Translations under genes and position numbers: made by a program | Source of the DNA: CAZQFV01 sp964592645 | GTDB taxonomy: Bacteria > Chloroflexota > Chloroflexia > DTKN01 | Assembly (NCBI GenBank): GCA_964592645.1 | Contig: CAZQFV010000005.1 | Span: 1-64,000 of the forward strand | Length of the DNA: 64,000 bases | Direction: 5' to 3' | In this document: one piece after another, positions 24,206 through 30,827 of the stretch | How positions within the stretch are numbered: the stretch's first letter is position 1 | Layout: each line of letters starts with the position of its first letter | Notes under the pieces: model-generated | Databases searched by the model: none | What the model was told of the DNA's origin: nothing | What the model saw: the letters and a program-made list of their open reading frames with translations, nothing else

Positions 24206-25522
24206 CTACTCCTTGCTCCACCTCTGGAACAATCTCAAGACCTTGGCCGCCGCCCCGCTGGCCTGGGCCACCGTATCCGGGATGTCTTTGGGCGCCTGGG
24301 CCGTCCCGGCGATAAAGATCCCCGGCCGGCTGCTCTCCATCGGCCGCAGGTTGCTCTCCGCCTCGCGCAGGAAACCGTGCTCGTCGAGGGCGATGCCCAG
24401 CGTGGCAGCCAGCGCGCCGGCCGCGGGGTCGGGGACCATCGCCGTGGCCAGCACGACCATATCGGCGGCGATCTCCACGGGCTTTCCCGTCAACGTATCC
24501 ACGCCCCAGACCATCACTTTGCCGTTTTGCCGGAACAGCCTGGAGACCTTGCCGCGGATGTAGAGGACGTCGTCTTCCTCCATGGCCCGCTGGACAAACT
24601 CCTCATAGTTCTTGCCGGCCGAGCGGATGTCCATGTAAAAGATATAGGCCTGGCCGCCATGCACGCGGTGCTTGTAGAGCATGGCGTGCTTGGCCGTGTA
24701 CATGCAGCAGAGGCGCGAGCAGTAGGGCATGCCGTGCTCGGGGTCGCGCGAGCGCACGCACTGGACAAAGACCACCTCCTGGGGCTCCTGGCCGTCGGAG
24801 GGCCGGCGGACCTGGCCGGCCGTGGGGCCGGAGGCCGAAAGCAGCCGCTCGAACTGCATCCCGGTCAGCACGTCGGGAATCTGCCCGGCGCCGTACTCGC
24901 CGATCTGCTCCGGCGGGTACAGGCCAAAGCCGACGGCCACGATGATTGCACCGACCTCCTCCTCGAAGAACGCCTCTTGCTGCTCAAAGTCGATGGCCTG
25001 TGTCGGGCAGAGCTTTTCGCAGGCCCGGCACTTGCCGCGCAGGAAGTAGATGCACGACTCCCGGTCGATCACCGGCTTTTTGGGGACCGCCTGCGGCGAA
25101 AGGGTGTAGATGGCTTTGCGGATGCCGACCTGCTCCTCGAACTCGGAGGTTACTTTGGCCGGGCACTTTTCCTGGCAGAGGCCGCAGCCGGTGCACAATT
25201 CCCAATTGACATAAGCCGGAGCGCGCCGGATGCGCACGCGGAAGTGTCCCTGCTCGCCTTCCAAGCCCACCACCTCGGAGTAGGTGTACAGGCGGATGCG
25301 CGGGTGCTGCCCCACCTCCACGGTGCGCGGCGTGAGGATGCACTGGGCGCAGTCCAGGGTGGGGAAGGTTTCCGAAAGCTGCAGCATGTGCCCGCCGATG
25401 GAGGGCTTGCGCTCCACCAGCACGGCTTCGAACCCGGCGTTGGCGATGTCCAGCGCGGCCTGCATGCCGGCGATGCCGCCGCCGATGATGAGGGCGCGAG
25501 GGATACCTTGCTGTTCGGTCAT
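24206..25522 (-). CDS. hdrA: HdrA-like FAD/iron-sulfur subunit (short form)
   Basis: About 438 residues. FAD motif ALIIGGGIAGMQAALDIANA at the N terminus, then the HdrA segment TFPTLDCAQCILTPR, Fe-S motifs CTGCGLCQEKCPAKV and CIYFLRGKCRACEKLCP, and the Cys-rich CSRLCCMYTAKHA. Compared with the complete HdrA encoded next, it lacks both the N-terminal CHCG segment and the C-terminal double ferredoxin. Only the flavin core and extra Fe-S clusters remain, so it probably works inside a larger HdrA assembly with HdrB/HdrC, whose genes lie immediately upstream. ATG at 25522; a TTG three codons earlier (25531) is an alternative. Confidence 0.9.
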   Translation of the reverse strand: MTEQQGIPRALIIGGGIAGMQAALDIANAGFEAVLVERKPSIGGHMLQLSETFPTLDCAQCILTPRTVEVGQHPRIRLYTYSEVVGLEGEQGHFRVRIRRAPAYVNWELCTGCGLCQEKCPAKVTSEFEEQVGIRKAIYTLSPQAVPKKPVIDRESCIYFLRGKCRACEKLCPTQAIDFEQQEAFFEEEVGAIIVAVGFGLYPPEQIGEYGAGQIPDVLTGMQFERLLSASGPTAGQVRRPSDGQEPQEVVFVQCVRSRDPEHGMPYCSRLCCMYTAKHAMLYKHRVHGGQAYIFYMDIRSAGKNYEEFVQRAMEEDDVLYIRGKVSRLFRQNGKVMVWGVDTLTGKPVEIAADMVVLATAMVPDPAAGALAATLGIALDEHGFLREAESNLRPMESSRPGIFIAGTAQAPKDIPDTVAQASGAAAKVLRLFQRWSKE

Positions 25523-25591
25523 CGTTCTCAACCTTTTGCTGGAGCGATAGTCGGCATCTTACAGTTCGCGCCGGGGCGGGAAGGCGGCTGA

Positions 25592-26479
25592 TTAGGTCGC
25601 TGCCGCCGCCATCTCCGGCACCCGCGCCAGCAGCGGCCGCGGGTCCACATAGTGCTTTTCCAGCCCGAACTCGCTGCTGTCGAGGCCCAGCGCGATCCCC
25701 AAGAGCTGGGTGATGTACAAGACCGGGAGCGGACGGAAACCGCCGTAGCGCACCGCCATCTCGCGCTGCGGGCGGTCCAGGTTGTAGTGGCACAGCGGGC
25801 AGGAGGTGACGATGGCCTCGGCGCCGGCCAGGCGGGCGGCGTTGAGGATGCGGTAGGACGACTCAACGGCCACGTCGGGCGCGCCCACGGCCAGGTAGGA
25901 GCCGCAGCACTCGCCGCGATGGGCATAGACGACGGGTTCGGCCCCCAGGGCGGAGATGAAATCCTCAAAGATGCGCGGTGTCTCCGGATCGTCCAGTCCG
26001 ATCTCAGCGGCCGGCCGCAGCAGGAAGCAGCCGTAGTAGGCGGCCAGCTTCAGCCCGCTCAACGGCCGCACGACGCGCTCGCGCAGGGCGTCGAAACCCA
26101 ACTGGTCGCGCAGCAGGTCCAGCAGGTGCACCACCTCCACCTGGCCGTCGTACTCGGCCTCGATGAAAAAGTTGACCCGCTCGCGCCGCGCGGCGTCGTC
26201 GCGCATCGCCCGGTTGGCCCGCTTGGTGACGTTGTAGCAGGTGGAACAGAGCGCCAGGAGCTTTGCGGAGCCCATCTTGTGGGCCTGGACCAGGTTGCGC
26301 ACCGGGCCGGCCAGCCGCAGGTCGTCGTTGGTCAGGGGAAAGGCCGCCCCGCAGCAGTTCCAGTCGGGGATCTCTTGCAGCGTGATGCCCAACGCCGCCA
26401 GGGAAGCCCGGGCCGAACGGTCGAGACCTGTAGCCTTGGTGCTCAGAGTACAGCCGGGGAAATAGGCGATTTCCATCAT
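25592..26479 (-). CDS. hdrB: HdrB-like subunit with two CCG domains
   Basis: 295 residues. Two CCG motifs are visible: YFPGCTLSTKA...WNCCGAAFP...LCSTCYN in the first half and YYGCFLLRP...ECCGSYLA...SCPLCHYN in the second. In HdrB these cysteines hold the two noncubane [4Fe-4S] clusters that split a disulfide, or act as the thiol/disulfide or electron-exit site. Both motifs look intact, so an active site of this type is expected. ATG at 26479 (ATGATG pair) with GAGGAG upstream. It is next to hdrC upstream and hdrA downstream, the usual HdrCBA order. The physiological disulfide, or a different acceptor, is unknown. Confidence 0.95.
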   Translation of the reverse strand: MMEIAYFPGCTLSTKATGLDRSARASLAALGITLQEIPDWNCCGAAFPLTNDDLRLAGPVRNLVQAHKMGSAKLLALCSTCYNVTKRANRAMRDDAARRERVNFFIEAEYDGQVEVVHLLDLLRDQLGFDALRERVVRPLSGLKLAAYYGCFLLRPAAEIGLDDPETPRIFEDFISALGAEPVVYAHRGECCGSYLAVGAPDVAVESSYRILNAARLAGAEAIVTSCPLCHYNLDRPQREMAVRYGGFRPLPVLYITQLLGIALGLDSSEFGLEKHYVDPRPLLARVPEMAAAAT

Positions 26480-26590
26480 GGGCTCCTCGTCAAAGTTTCA
26501 GTTTTCAGTGATCAATTTCAGTGCCTCGGGCCGCAATGGGCCGAGTTCCGAGAGCCGAGAGCTGATGACCGGCGCCCGATACCCATCCCT

Positions 26591-26998
26591 CTAGATCCGA
26601 TACTTGCGGAACCCCCCGATAAACGCCTGCTGCGGCATCTCGGCCAGCACCTCTTCGGGCAGCTCCTCGATGTCGATATGCCGGATGCCCTTCTCCATGG
26701 CCAGCGTGCGCAAGGCCTCGGTGAGCCGGGAGAGGTCGATGCCCTTGGGGCAGCGCGACTCGCACTGCAGGCAGGTGGCGCAGTACCAGATGGCCCGCGC
26801 AGACAGGGCCTCCTCGATCATCCCCATCTGCAGCAGGCGGATGATCTGGTTGGGGAGCAGGTCCATGGCCCCGGCCGCCGGACAGCCGGCCGAGCAGTTG
26901 CCGCACTGGTAGCAGGCCATGATGTCCTGGTCGCTTAGCTCCTCCACCCGCTTGAGGATATCGTTCCGGAGCTTGGCCCGATTCAGTGTCACGCGCAT
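26591..26998 (-). CDS. hdrC: HdrC-like iron-sulfur subunit
   Basis: 135 residues, soluble. Two [4Fe-4S] motifs, CYQCGNCSAGCP and CATCLQCESRCP, in the spacing of HdrC, which wires HdrA to HdrB. It lacks membrane segments, so the complex is of the cytoplasmic HdrABC type and not HdrDE. The start chosen is ATG at 26998 with AAGGAG nine bases upstream; the open frame before it is untranslated leader. Confidence 0.95.
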   Translation of the reverse strand: MRVTLNRAKLRNDILKRVEELSDQDIMACYQCGNCSAGCPAAGAMDLLPNQIIRLLQMGMIEEALSARAIWYCATCLQCESRCPKGIDLSRLTEALRTLAMEKGIRHIDIEELPEEVLAEMPQQAFIGGFRKYRI

Positions 26999-27073
26999 AG
27001 TGTTGCACTCCTTGATTCTTCCACCGCCCCTCCGTCGCGCTTGATATGGCGGCGGAGCCGGGGGCATGCGGGG

Positions 27074-27622
27074 CTATTCTGTACGATACAGCTTTTTCCC
27101 ATCCTCGTAGGCGTCGCCGCCATAGATGTCGTTGACGACGATCGCCGGGAACTTGACCACCTGCAGCCGCAGGAGGGCCTCGGCCCCCAGATCGGGGTAG
27201 GCGATGACCTCCTGCCCGACGATGGACTTGGCGATCAGCGCCCCGGCCCCGCCGATGGCGGCAAAGTAGACGGCGCGGTACTCCTGGATGGCCTGGCGCA
27301 CGGCGGCCGAGCGGTTGCCCTTGCCGATCATGCCCTTGAGGCCGGCCCGGAGCATGGCCGGGGTGTAGGGGTCCATCCGATAGCTGGTCGTGGGGCCGGC
27401 CGACCCCGAGACGTGGCCCGGCTTGGCCGGCGCCGGGCCCATGTAGTAGATGATCTGGCCCTGCGGGTCAAAGGGCAATTCCTGCCCCGTTTCCAAAAGC
27501 GCCACCAGCCGCTTGTGTGCGGCGTCGCGGCCCACATAGATGGTGCCGGTGATCAACACCTGGTCGCCGGCGCGCAGGTCGGCGATCGTTTCTTCGGTCA
27601 AAGGCGTCGTTATCTCTTTCAC
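27074..27622 (-). CDS. Fumarate hydratase class I, beta subunit (FumA-type C-terminal domain)
   Basis: 182 residues. Hallmarks of the beta subunit of two-subunit class I fumarases/tartrate dehydratases: LRAGDQVLITGTIYVGRDAAHK, GPTTSYRMDPYTPAML, MIGKG and YFAAIGGAGALIAKSI. With the alpha subunit it interconverts fumarate and malate using a [4Fe-4S] cluster; L-tartrate dehydratase is the alternative. Start GTG at 27622, with AAGGAGG upstream. It is 95 bases after the alpha gene, and the gap contains a pyrimidine-rich tract. Its place at the head of the Hdr run, with a fumarate-reductase-type pair at the tail, favours fumarate. Confidence 0.92.
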   Translation of the reverse strand: MKEITTPLTEETIADLRAGDQVLITGTIYVGRDAAHKRLVALLETGQELPFDPQGQIIYYMGPAPAKPGHVSGSAGPTTSYRMDPYTPAMLRAGLKGMIGKGNRSAAVRQAIQEYRAVYFAAIGGAGALIAKSIVGQEVIAYPDLGAEALLRLQVVKFPAIVVNDIYGGDAYEDGKKLYRTE

Positions 27623-27639
27623 AGCAGCCTCCTTGTCCG

Positions 27640-27700
27640 TTTCTTTTCCTAATCTCCCCGTCCCCCGCTCTCCCTTTTCCCGTCTTGGATCGGGCGCCGG
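27640..27700. repeat. Pyrimidine-rich dispersed tract
   Basis: The gap between the two fumarase subunit genes is mostly C/T-rich on the plus strand (CTCCCCGTCCCCCGCTCTCC and similar). It is like tracts embedded in the coding sequences near 667-731, 8505-8540 and 17243-17330. Confidence 0.45.
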
Positions 27701-27717
27701 CTCGACCGGCGGCAGGG

Positions 27718-28563
27718 CTACAGGATTGCCTCCTTGTGCCGGGCAGCGTGGCACTGGATGTTGACCGCGGCCGGCAAGCTGGCAATGTGGCATGGCTCGG
27801 CCTCGATGTGCACCGCCAGGGCCGTCATCCGCCCGCCAAAGCCCTGCGGGCCGATGCCCAGCTTGTTGATGCGCTCCAGCAGCTCGCGCTCCAGTTCGTC
27901 CAGCTCGGGGTCCGGGTTGGGCGTGCCCAGTTCGCGCAGCAGGGCATGTTTGGCCAGGTAGGCGACCCGCTCCATCGTCCCGCCCACGCCGACTCCCACG
28001 ACGATGGGCGGGCAGGGGTTGGCGCCGGCCTCGTCTACGGCCCTGACGACAAAGTCGGCTACCCCCTTGCGCCCTGCCGCCGGTGTGAGCATGGCCAGCC
28101 GGCTCATGTTCTCGCTTCCGCCGCCCTTGGGGGCGACGGTGATGTGCAGTTGCTCCCCCGGCACGATGCGCGTGTGGATGATCGCCGGCGTGTTATCGCC
28201 GGTGTTGATACGGGCGGAAAAAGGCTGGCGCACGGACGACTTGCGCAGGTAGCCCTCCTTGTAGCCCCGGCGGACCCCCTCGTTGACCGCGGCGTAGAGG
28301 TCGCCGCCGACGATGTGCACGTCCTGGCCCAGGTCGAGAAAGACGACGGCCAGGCCGCAGTCCTGGCAGATGGGCATCTCTTCCTGGCGGGCGATACGGG
28401 CGTTCTCCAGGATTTGCTGCAGCACGCCCCGGCCCACTTCTGATTCCTCCACCACGACGGCCTGCTCCAGGGCATGTTCCACGTCCCGGCCCAGGTCAAA
28501 GTTGGCCTCCATGCAGAGGCGGGCCACAGTCTCGGCGATCACATTGGCTCCTATTTCGCGCAT
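27718..28563 (-). CDS. Fumarate hydratase class I, alpha subunit (FumA-type N-terminal domain)
   Basis: 281 residues. Conserved alpha-subunit features: the cluster cysteines in PICQDCG, ANPCPPIVVGVGVGGT and NIQCHAARH, plus KGGGSENMSRLAML. It binds the catalytic [4Fe-4S] cluster that hydrates fumarate to malate; such clusters are oxygen-sensitive, consistent with an anaerobic lifestyle. Start ATG at 28563 with GGAGG upstream, about 150 bases downstream of a predicted start of transcription. It is the first gene of the 13-gene minus-strand run. The tartrate dehydratase alpha subunit is the main alternative. Confidence 0.93.
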   Translation of the reverse strand: MREIGANVIAETVARLCMEANFDLGRDVEHALEQAVVVEESEVGRGVLQQILENARIARQEEMPICQDCGLAVVFLDLGQDVHIVGGDLYAAVNEGVRRGYKEGYLRKSSVRQPFSARINTGDNTPAIIHTRIVPGEQLHITVAPKGGGSENMSRLAMLTPAAGRKGVADFVVRAVDEAGANPCPPIVVGVGVGGTMERVAYLAKHALLRELGTPNPDPELDELERELLERINKLGIGPQGFGGRMTALAVHIEAEPCHIASLPAAVNIQCHAARHKEAIL

Positions 28564-28606
28564 CGAACCCTCCTGAGTAGTGCTGCCGGCCCTGAAAAAG
28601 TAAAAG

Positions 28607-28647
28607 GGACACCGTACAGCGGATCTTCCCCACGTGTCACGGTGTCC
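28607..28647 (-). promoter_or_regulatory. Inverted repeat in the 5' leader of the fumarase-Hdr run
   Basis: GGACACCGT (28607-28615) and ACGGTGTCC (28639-28647) are perfect 9-base arms separated by 23 bases, between the predicted promoter and the first gene. It could be a leader hairpin or an operator for a dimeric regulator; nothing identifies the factor. Confidence 0.5.
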
Positions 28648-28721
28648 GAACTTGTCCGAAAGTTGGACCCAGTGCGTTTTCCATGCAGACCTCGATGTCT
28701 GGTGGTGACGCAAACGGCCCC

Positions 28722-28751
28722 ATTATACAATGGAGTCCGCGGTTTGTCCAA
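28722..28751 (-). promoter_or_regulatory. Predicted promoter of the fumarase-Hdr-fumarate reductase run
   Basis: Minus-strand TTGGAC (28751-28746), an 18-base spacer and a perfect TATAAT (28727-28722), about 160 bases upstream of the fumarase alpha start. The rest of 28564-29072 holds leader sequence and the opposing promoter of the next plus-strand gene, with no coding signal. Confidence 0.5.
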
Positions 28752-28949
28752 TGGCCTGGAGCTTGCAAGTCTACCCTCCGGGACGGCCGCGGGGAGTGCC
28801 CGGTAGCCGGGGGCTGGGGGCGTCGGGGCCGCGCTATGTTCGCTCGGCAGGGGCGGAAGGACTGCCCGACAGGGGCGGCTGCCAGGTTCGCCCTACAAAC
28901 GCCCAGACCACCGGCGCATCATGCGACCCTGCCGGGATCGTCGCCCGAG

Positions 28950-28978
28950 TTGACAGAACAATGTCCCTACGCTATAGT
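28950..28978 (+). promoter_or_regulatory. Sigma-70-type promoter for the solute-binding protein gene
   Basis: TTGACA (28950-28955), a 17-base spacer and TATAGT (28973-28978), about 95 bases upstream of the ATG at 29073. Confidence 0.6.
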
Positions 28979-29072
28979 ACCGGCAGCGGCCGGGCCTGTG
29001 ATAGGGGCCGGCCTCGAGAAGCAAGGTTTCCCGGCACATGGGCGGTCCTTGGCCGCGGAGCGAGAGAGCAGG

Positions 29073-30410
29073 ATGAACAATGGGCATGGCGGCGGAAAAT
29101 ACGGGGACCCTGCACACCCTCGGCGGTTCAGCTTTGGGCCGCGCCGGGCCAAAGCCTACCTTGTGCTGCTGGCCCTGCTCCTGGCCGGGGCCGCCTGCGC
29201 GCCCACGGCCGCTCCAACGGCCGTGCCTTCGCCCCCTTTGGTCCCCAGTCCAGAGCCGAGCCCCGCGCCTTTGTCCGTGAACCTCACGGTCTGGCACTCC
29301 TGGGGGGTGGAGGAAGAGGCCCTGCTCCGCGGCATGTTGCAGTCCTATCAGCAGCGGCATCCGGGGGTCACCGTCCGCCTGCGCCGGGTCCCCGTGGAGA
29401 GCATCGCCACCGAGTACGAAGAGGCTGTCACCACGGGGGAGGGACCCGACCTGCTGATCGGGCGCAGCCACTGGATCGGCCCGCTGGCCCAGCGCCAGAC
29501 CATCGTGCCGCTGTCCGACCTGCTGCCGGTCGAGTACTGGCAGAGCTTTTACCCCTTTGCCCTGGAAGGGGTCAAGAGCGGCGGCCAGCTTTACGCCGTG
29601 CCCTATGCGGCCGAGACCGTGGCCCTCTACTATAACCGAGACTATGTCGGGACCCCCCCGACGACGACCAACCGTCTGCTGGAGTTGGCTTCTACCTGGA
29701 CATCGCCGGAGCAGGCCGGCCTGGCCTTTCCGCTGAGCTTCTACACCACCGTGGGCTACCTGTACGCCTTTGGCGGCCAACTGCTCGACGGCACCGGTCG
29801 GCCGGCCCTGGATACGGTCGAATTCCGCGCCTGGCTGGACTGGCTGCAGCAGGTCCGCGAGTCGCCGGGGGTCGTGGCCCCGGACTCGTACGGCGAGGCC
29901 GATGCCCGCTTCAAGGGCGGGTCGGTGGCCATGCTGGTGAACGGCTCCTGGGCCCTGGCCGACTACCGGCGCGCCCTGGGCAGCGACCGTCTGGGCGTGG
30001 CTCTCCTGCCCATGCTCGATCAGACCCAGTCCTGGCCTAGTCCCCTGGTGGGCTACCATGTGCTCATGGTCAACCCCGGGCGTATGGCCGAGCATCCCCA
30101 GGATGTGCTGGAGCTACTGCGTTTCCTGGGAGGCCCGGAGTGCCAGGGGGCCCTGGCCGCCAACTTTTCCACGATCCCCACCTGGCAGGCGATCGATCTG
30201 AGCAGTGCCCCGCTGCTCGCCGCTTTCGAACAGCAGGCCGGGATGGGCCGGCCGCGGCCGGTGACGGCCCGCGAGCAGCTCCTGTGGGATCCCCTAGAGA
30301 ACCTGCTCTATAACGTGACCGGCCGGCGGGTCTCGGTCGACCAGGCCCTGCAGGAGACGTTGCAGCAGGTGCAGCAGATCCTCCAGGAGGTCGACTCCAA
30401 ACCGCGGTAG
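29073..30410 (+). CDS. Extracellular solute-binding lipoprotein, family 1 (sugar ABC transporter type)
   Basis: 445 residues. N-terminal Arg-containing stretch, hydrophobic segment and a lipobox-like LLLAGAAC before a Pro/Thr spacer, so it is probably a lipoprotein. The mature part begins LTVWHSWGVEEEALLRGML and contains GEGPDLLIG, LYAVPYAAETVALYYNRD and FKGGSVAMLVNGSWAL, the standard pattern of family 1 binding proteins for maltose-like sugars or glycerol-3-phosphate. No permease or ATPase genes are adjacent, so it is an orphan that must use a transporter encoded elsewhere. ATG at 29073 has only a weak Shine-Dalgarno (GCAGG). Confidence 0.88.
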   Translation: MNNGHGGGKYGDPAHPRRFSFGPRRAKAYLVLLALLLAGAACAPTAAPTAVPSPPLVPSPEPSPAPLSVNLTVWHSWGVEEEALLRGMLQSYQQRHPGVTVRLRRVPVESIATEYEEAVTTGEGPDLLIGRSHWIGPLAQRQTIVPLSDLLPVEYWQSFYPFALEGVKSGGQLYAVPYAAETVALYYNRDYVGTPPTTTNRLLELASTWTSPEQAGLAFPLSFYTTVGYLYAFGGQLLDGTGRPALDTVEFRAWLDWLQQVRESPGVVAPDSYGEADARFKGGSVAMLVNGSWALADYRRALGSDRLGVALLPMLDQTQSWPSPLVGYHVLMVNPGRMAEHPQDVLELLRFLGGPECQGALAANFSTIPTWQAIDLSSAPLLAAFEQQAGMGRPRPVTAREQLLWDPLENLLYNVTGRRVSVDQALQETLQQVQQILQEVDSKPR

Positions 30411-30449
30411 GGGCAACGGGCCGCCGGGCCCGGCAGAAGGCGGGCCGAC

Positions 30450-30477
30450 TTGCGTTTTCGTATGTTTATGATATAAT
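30450..30477 (+). promoter_or_regulatory. Promoter of the leuS attenuator transcript
   Basis: TTGCGT (30450-30455), a 16-base spacer and a perfect TATAAT (30472-30477), 26 bases upstream of the leader-peptide ATG. Confidence 0.6.
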
Positions 30478-30502
30478 GGACCCAGTTCGATCGGAGATCG
30501 AG

Positions 30503-30562
30503 ATGGTTGCATGTCGTGGGCGCGCTCTTTTGAACGGCCTGCTCCTCCTTGGGAGGGGCTAG
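30503..30562 (+). CDS. Leucine-rich leader peptide of the leuS attenuator
   Basis: A 19-codon open frame, MVACRGRALLNGLLLLGRG, with GGAG six bases before its ATG. Six of 19 codons are Leu (CTT, TTG, then CTG-CTC-CTC-CTT in a row), just before the stop. It is followed at once by mutually exclusive hairpins and a terminator upstream of leuS, the classic layout of ribosome-mediated attenuation. A ribosome stalled at the Leu codons when charged tRNA-Leu is scarce would free the antiterminator. The peptide itself is not expected to have a function. No T-box core could be found here. Confidence 0.82.
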   Translation: MVACRGRALLNGLLLLGRG

Positions 30563-30565
30563 CGG

Positions 30566-30625
30566 CGTTTGGGAGGCGTCCCAAGACGGCAGCACGCACC
30601 AGCATATTGCAGGGCCTCCCAAACG
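30566..30625 (+). promoter_or_regulatory. Antiterminator stem of the leuS leader
   Basis: CGTTTGGGAGGC (30566-30577) is perfectly complementary over 12 bases to GCCTCCCAAACG (30614-30625). The latter strand also forms the 5' arm and loop of the terminator, so the two folds exclude each other. The Leu-codon region (CCTCC, 30544-30548) can instead pair with GGAGG in the antiterminator arm when the ribosome moves on. Confidence 0.8.
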
Positions 30626-30641
30626 GGGGGCCCTTTTTTTT
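30612..30641 (+). terminator. Attenuator terminator upstream of leuS
   Basis: GGGCCTCCC (30612-30620), loop AAAC, GGGGGGCCC (30625-30633; one G-U pair) and eight T. The remaining leader up to 30827 shows no further gene, only the leuS ribosome binding site. Confidence 0.88.
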
Positions 30642-30827
30642 GGCCAGCAGCCATGTTGCCGCGCTCCAAAGCATGAGGAGCAGCGATGTCCGCGCCAGGA
30701 GCCAACTACCAACGCCAGGAGGTGCTTTCCCGGGGGGGATTCTCAACACCCTCCGGTGAACTCGTCGTCTGTCTTGCCCCTTGCATCCTATATCTTTGGG
30801 CCTGGCAGATGATCGAGGAGGTTTCCC

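Noticed and set aside
29073..30410. Complete sugar ABC transporter operon
   Set aside because: No permease or ATPase genes flank the binding protein in the window.
30478..30820. T-box riboswitch for leuS
   Set aside because: No AGAGAGCC, specifier loop or TGGNACCGCG sequence is present; the leader peptide and competing hairpins explain the region better.
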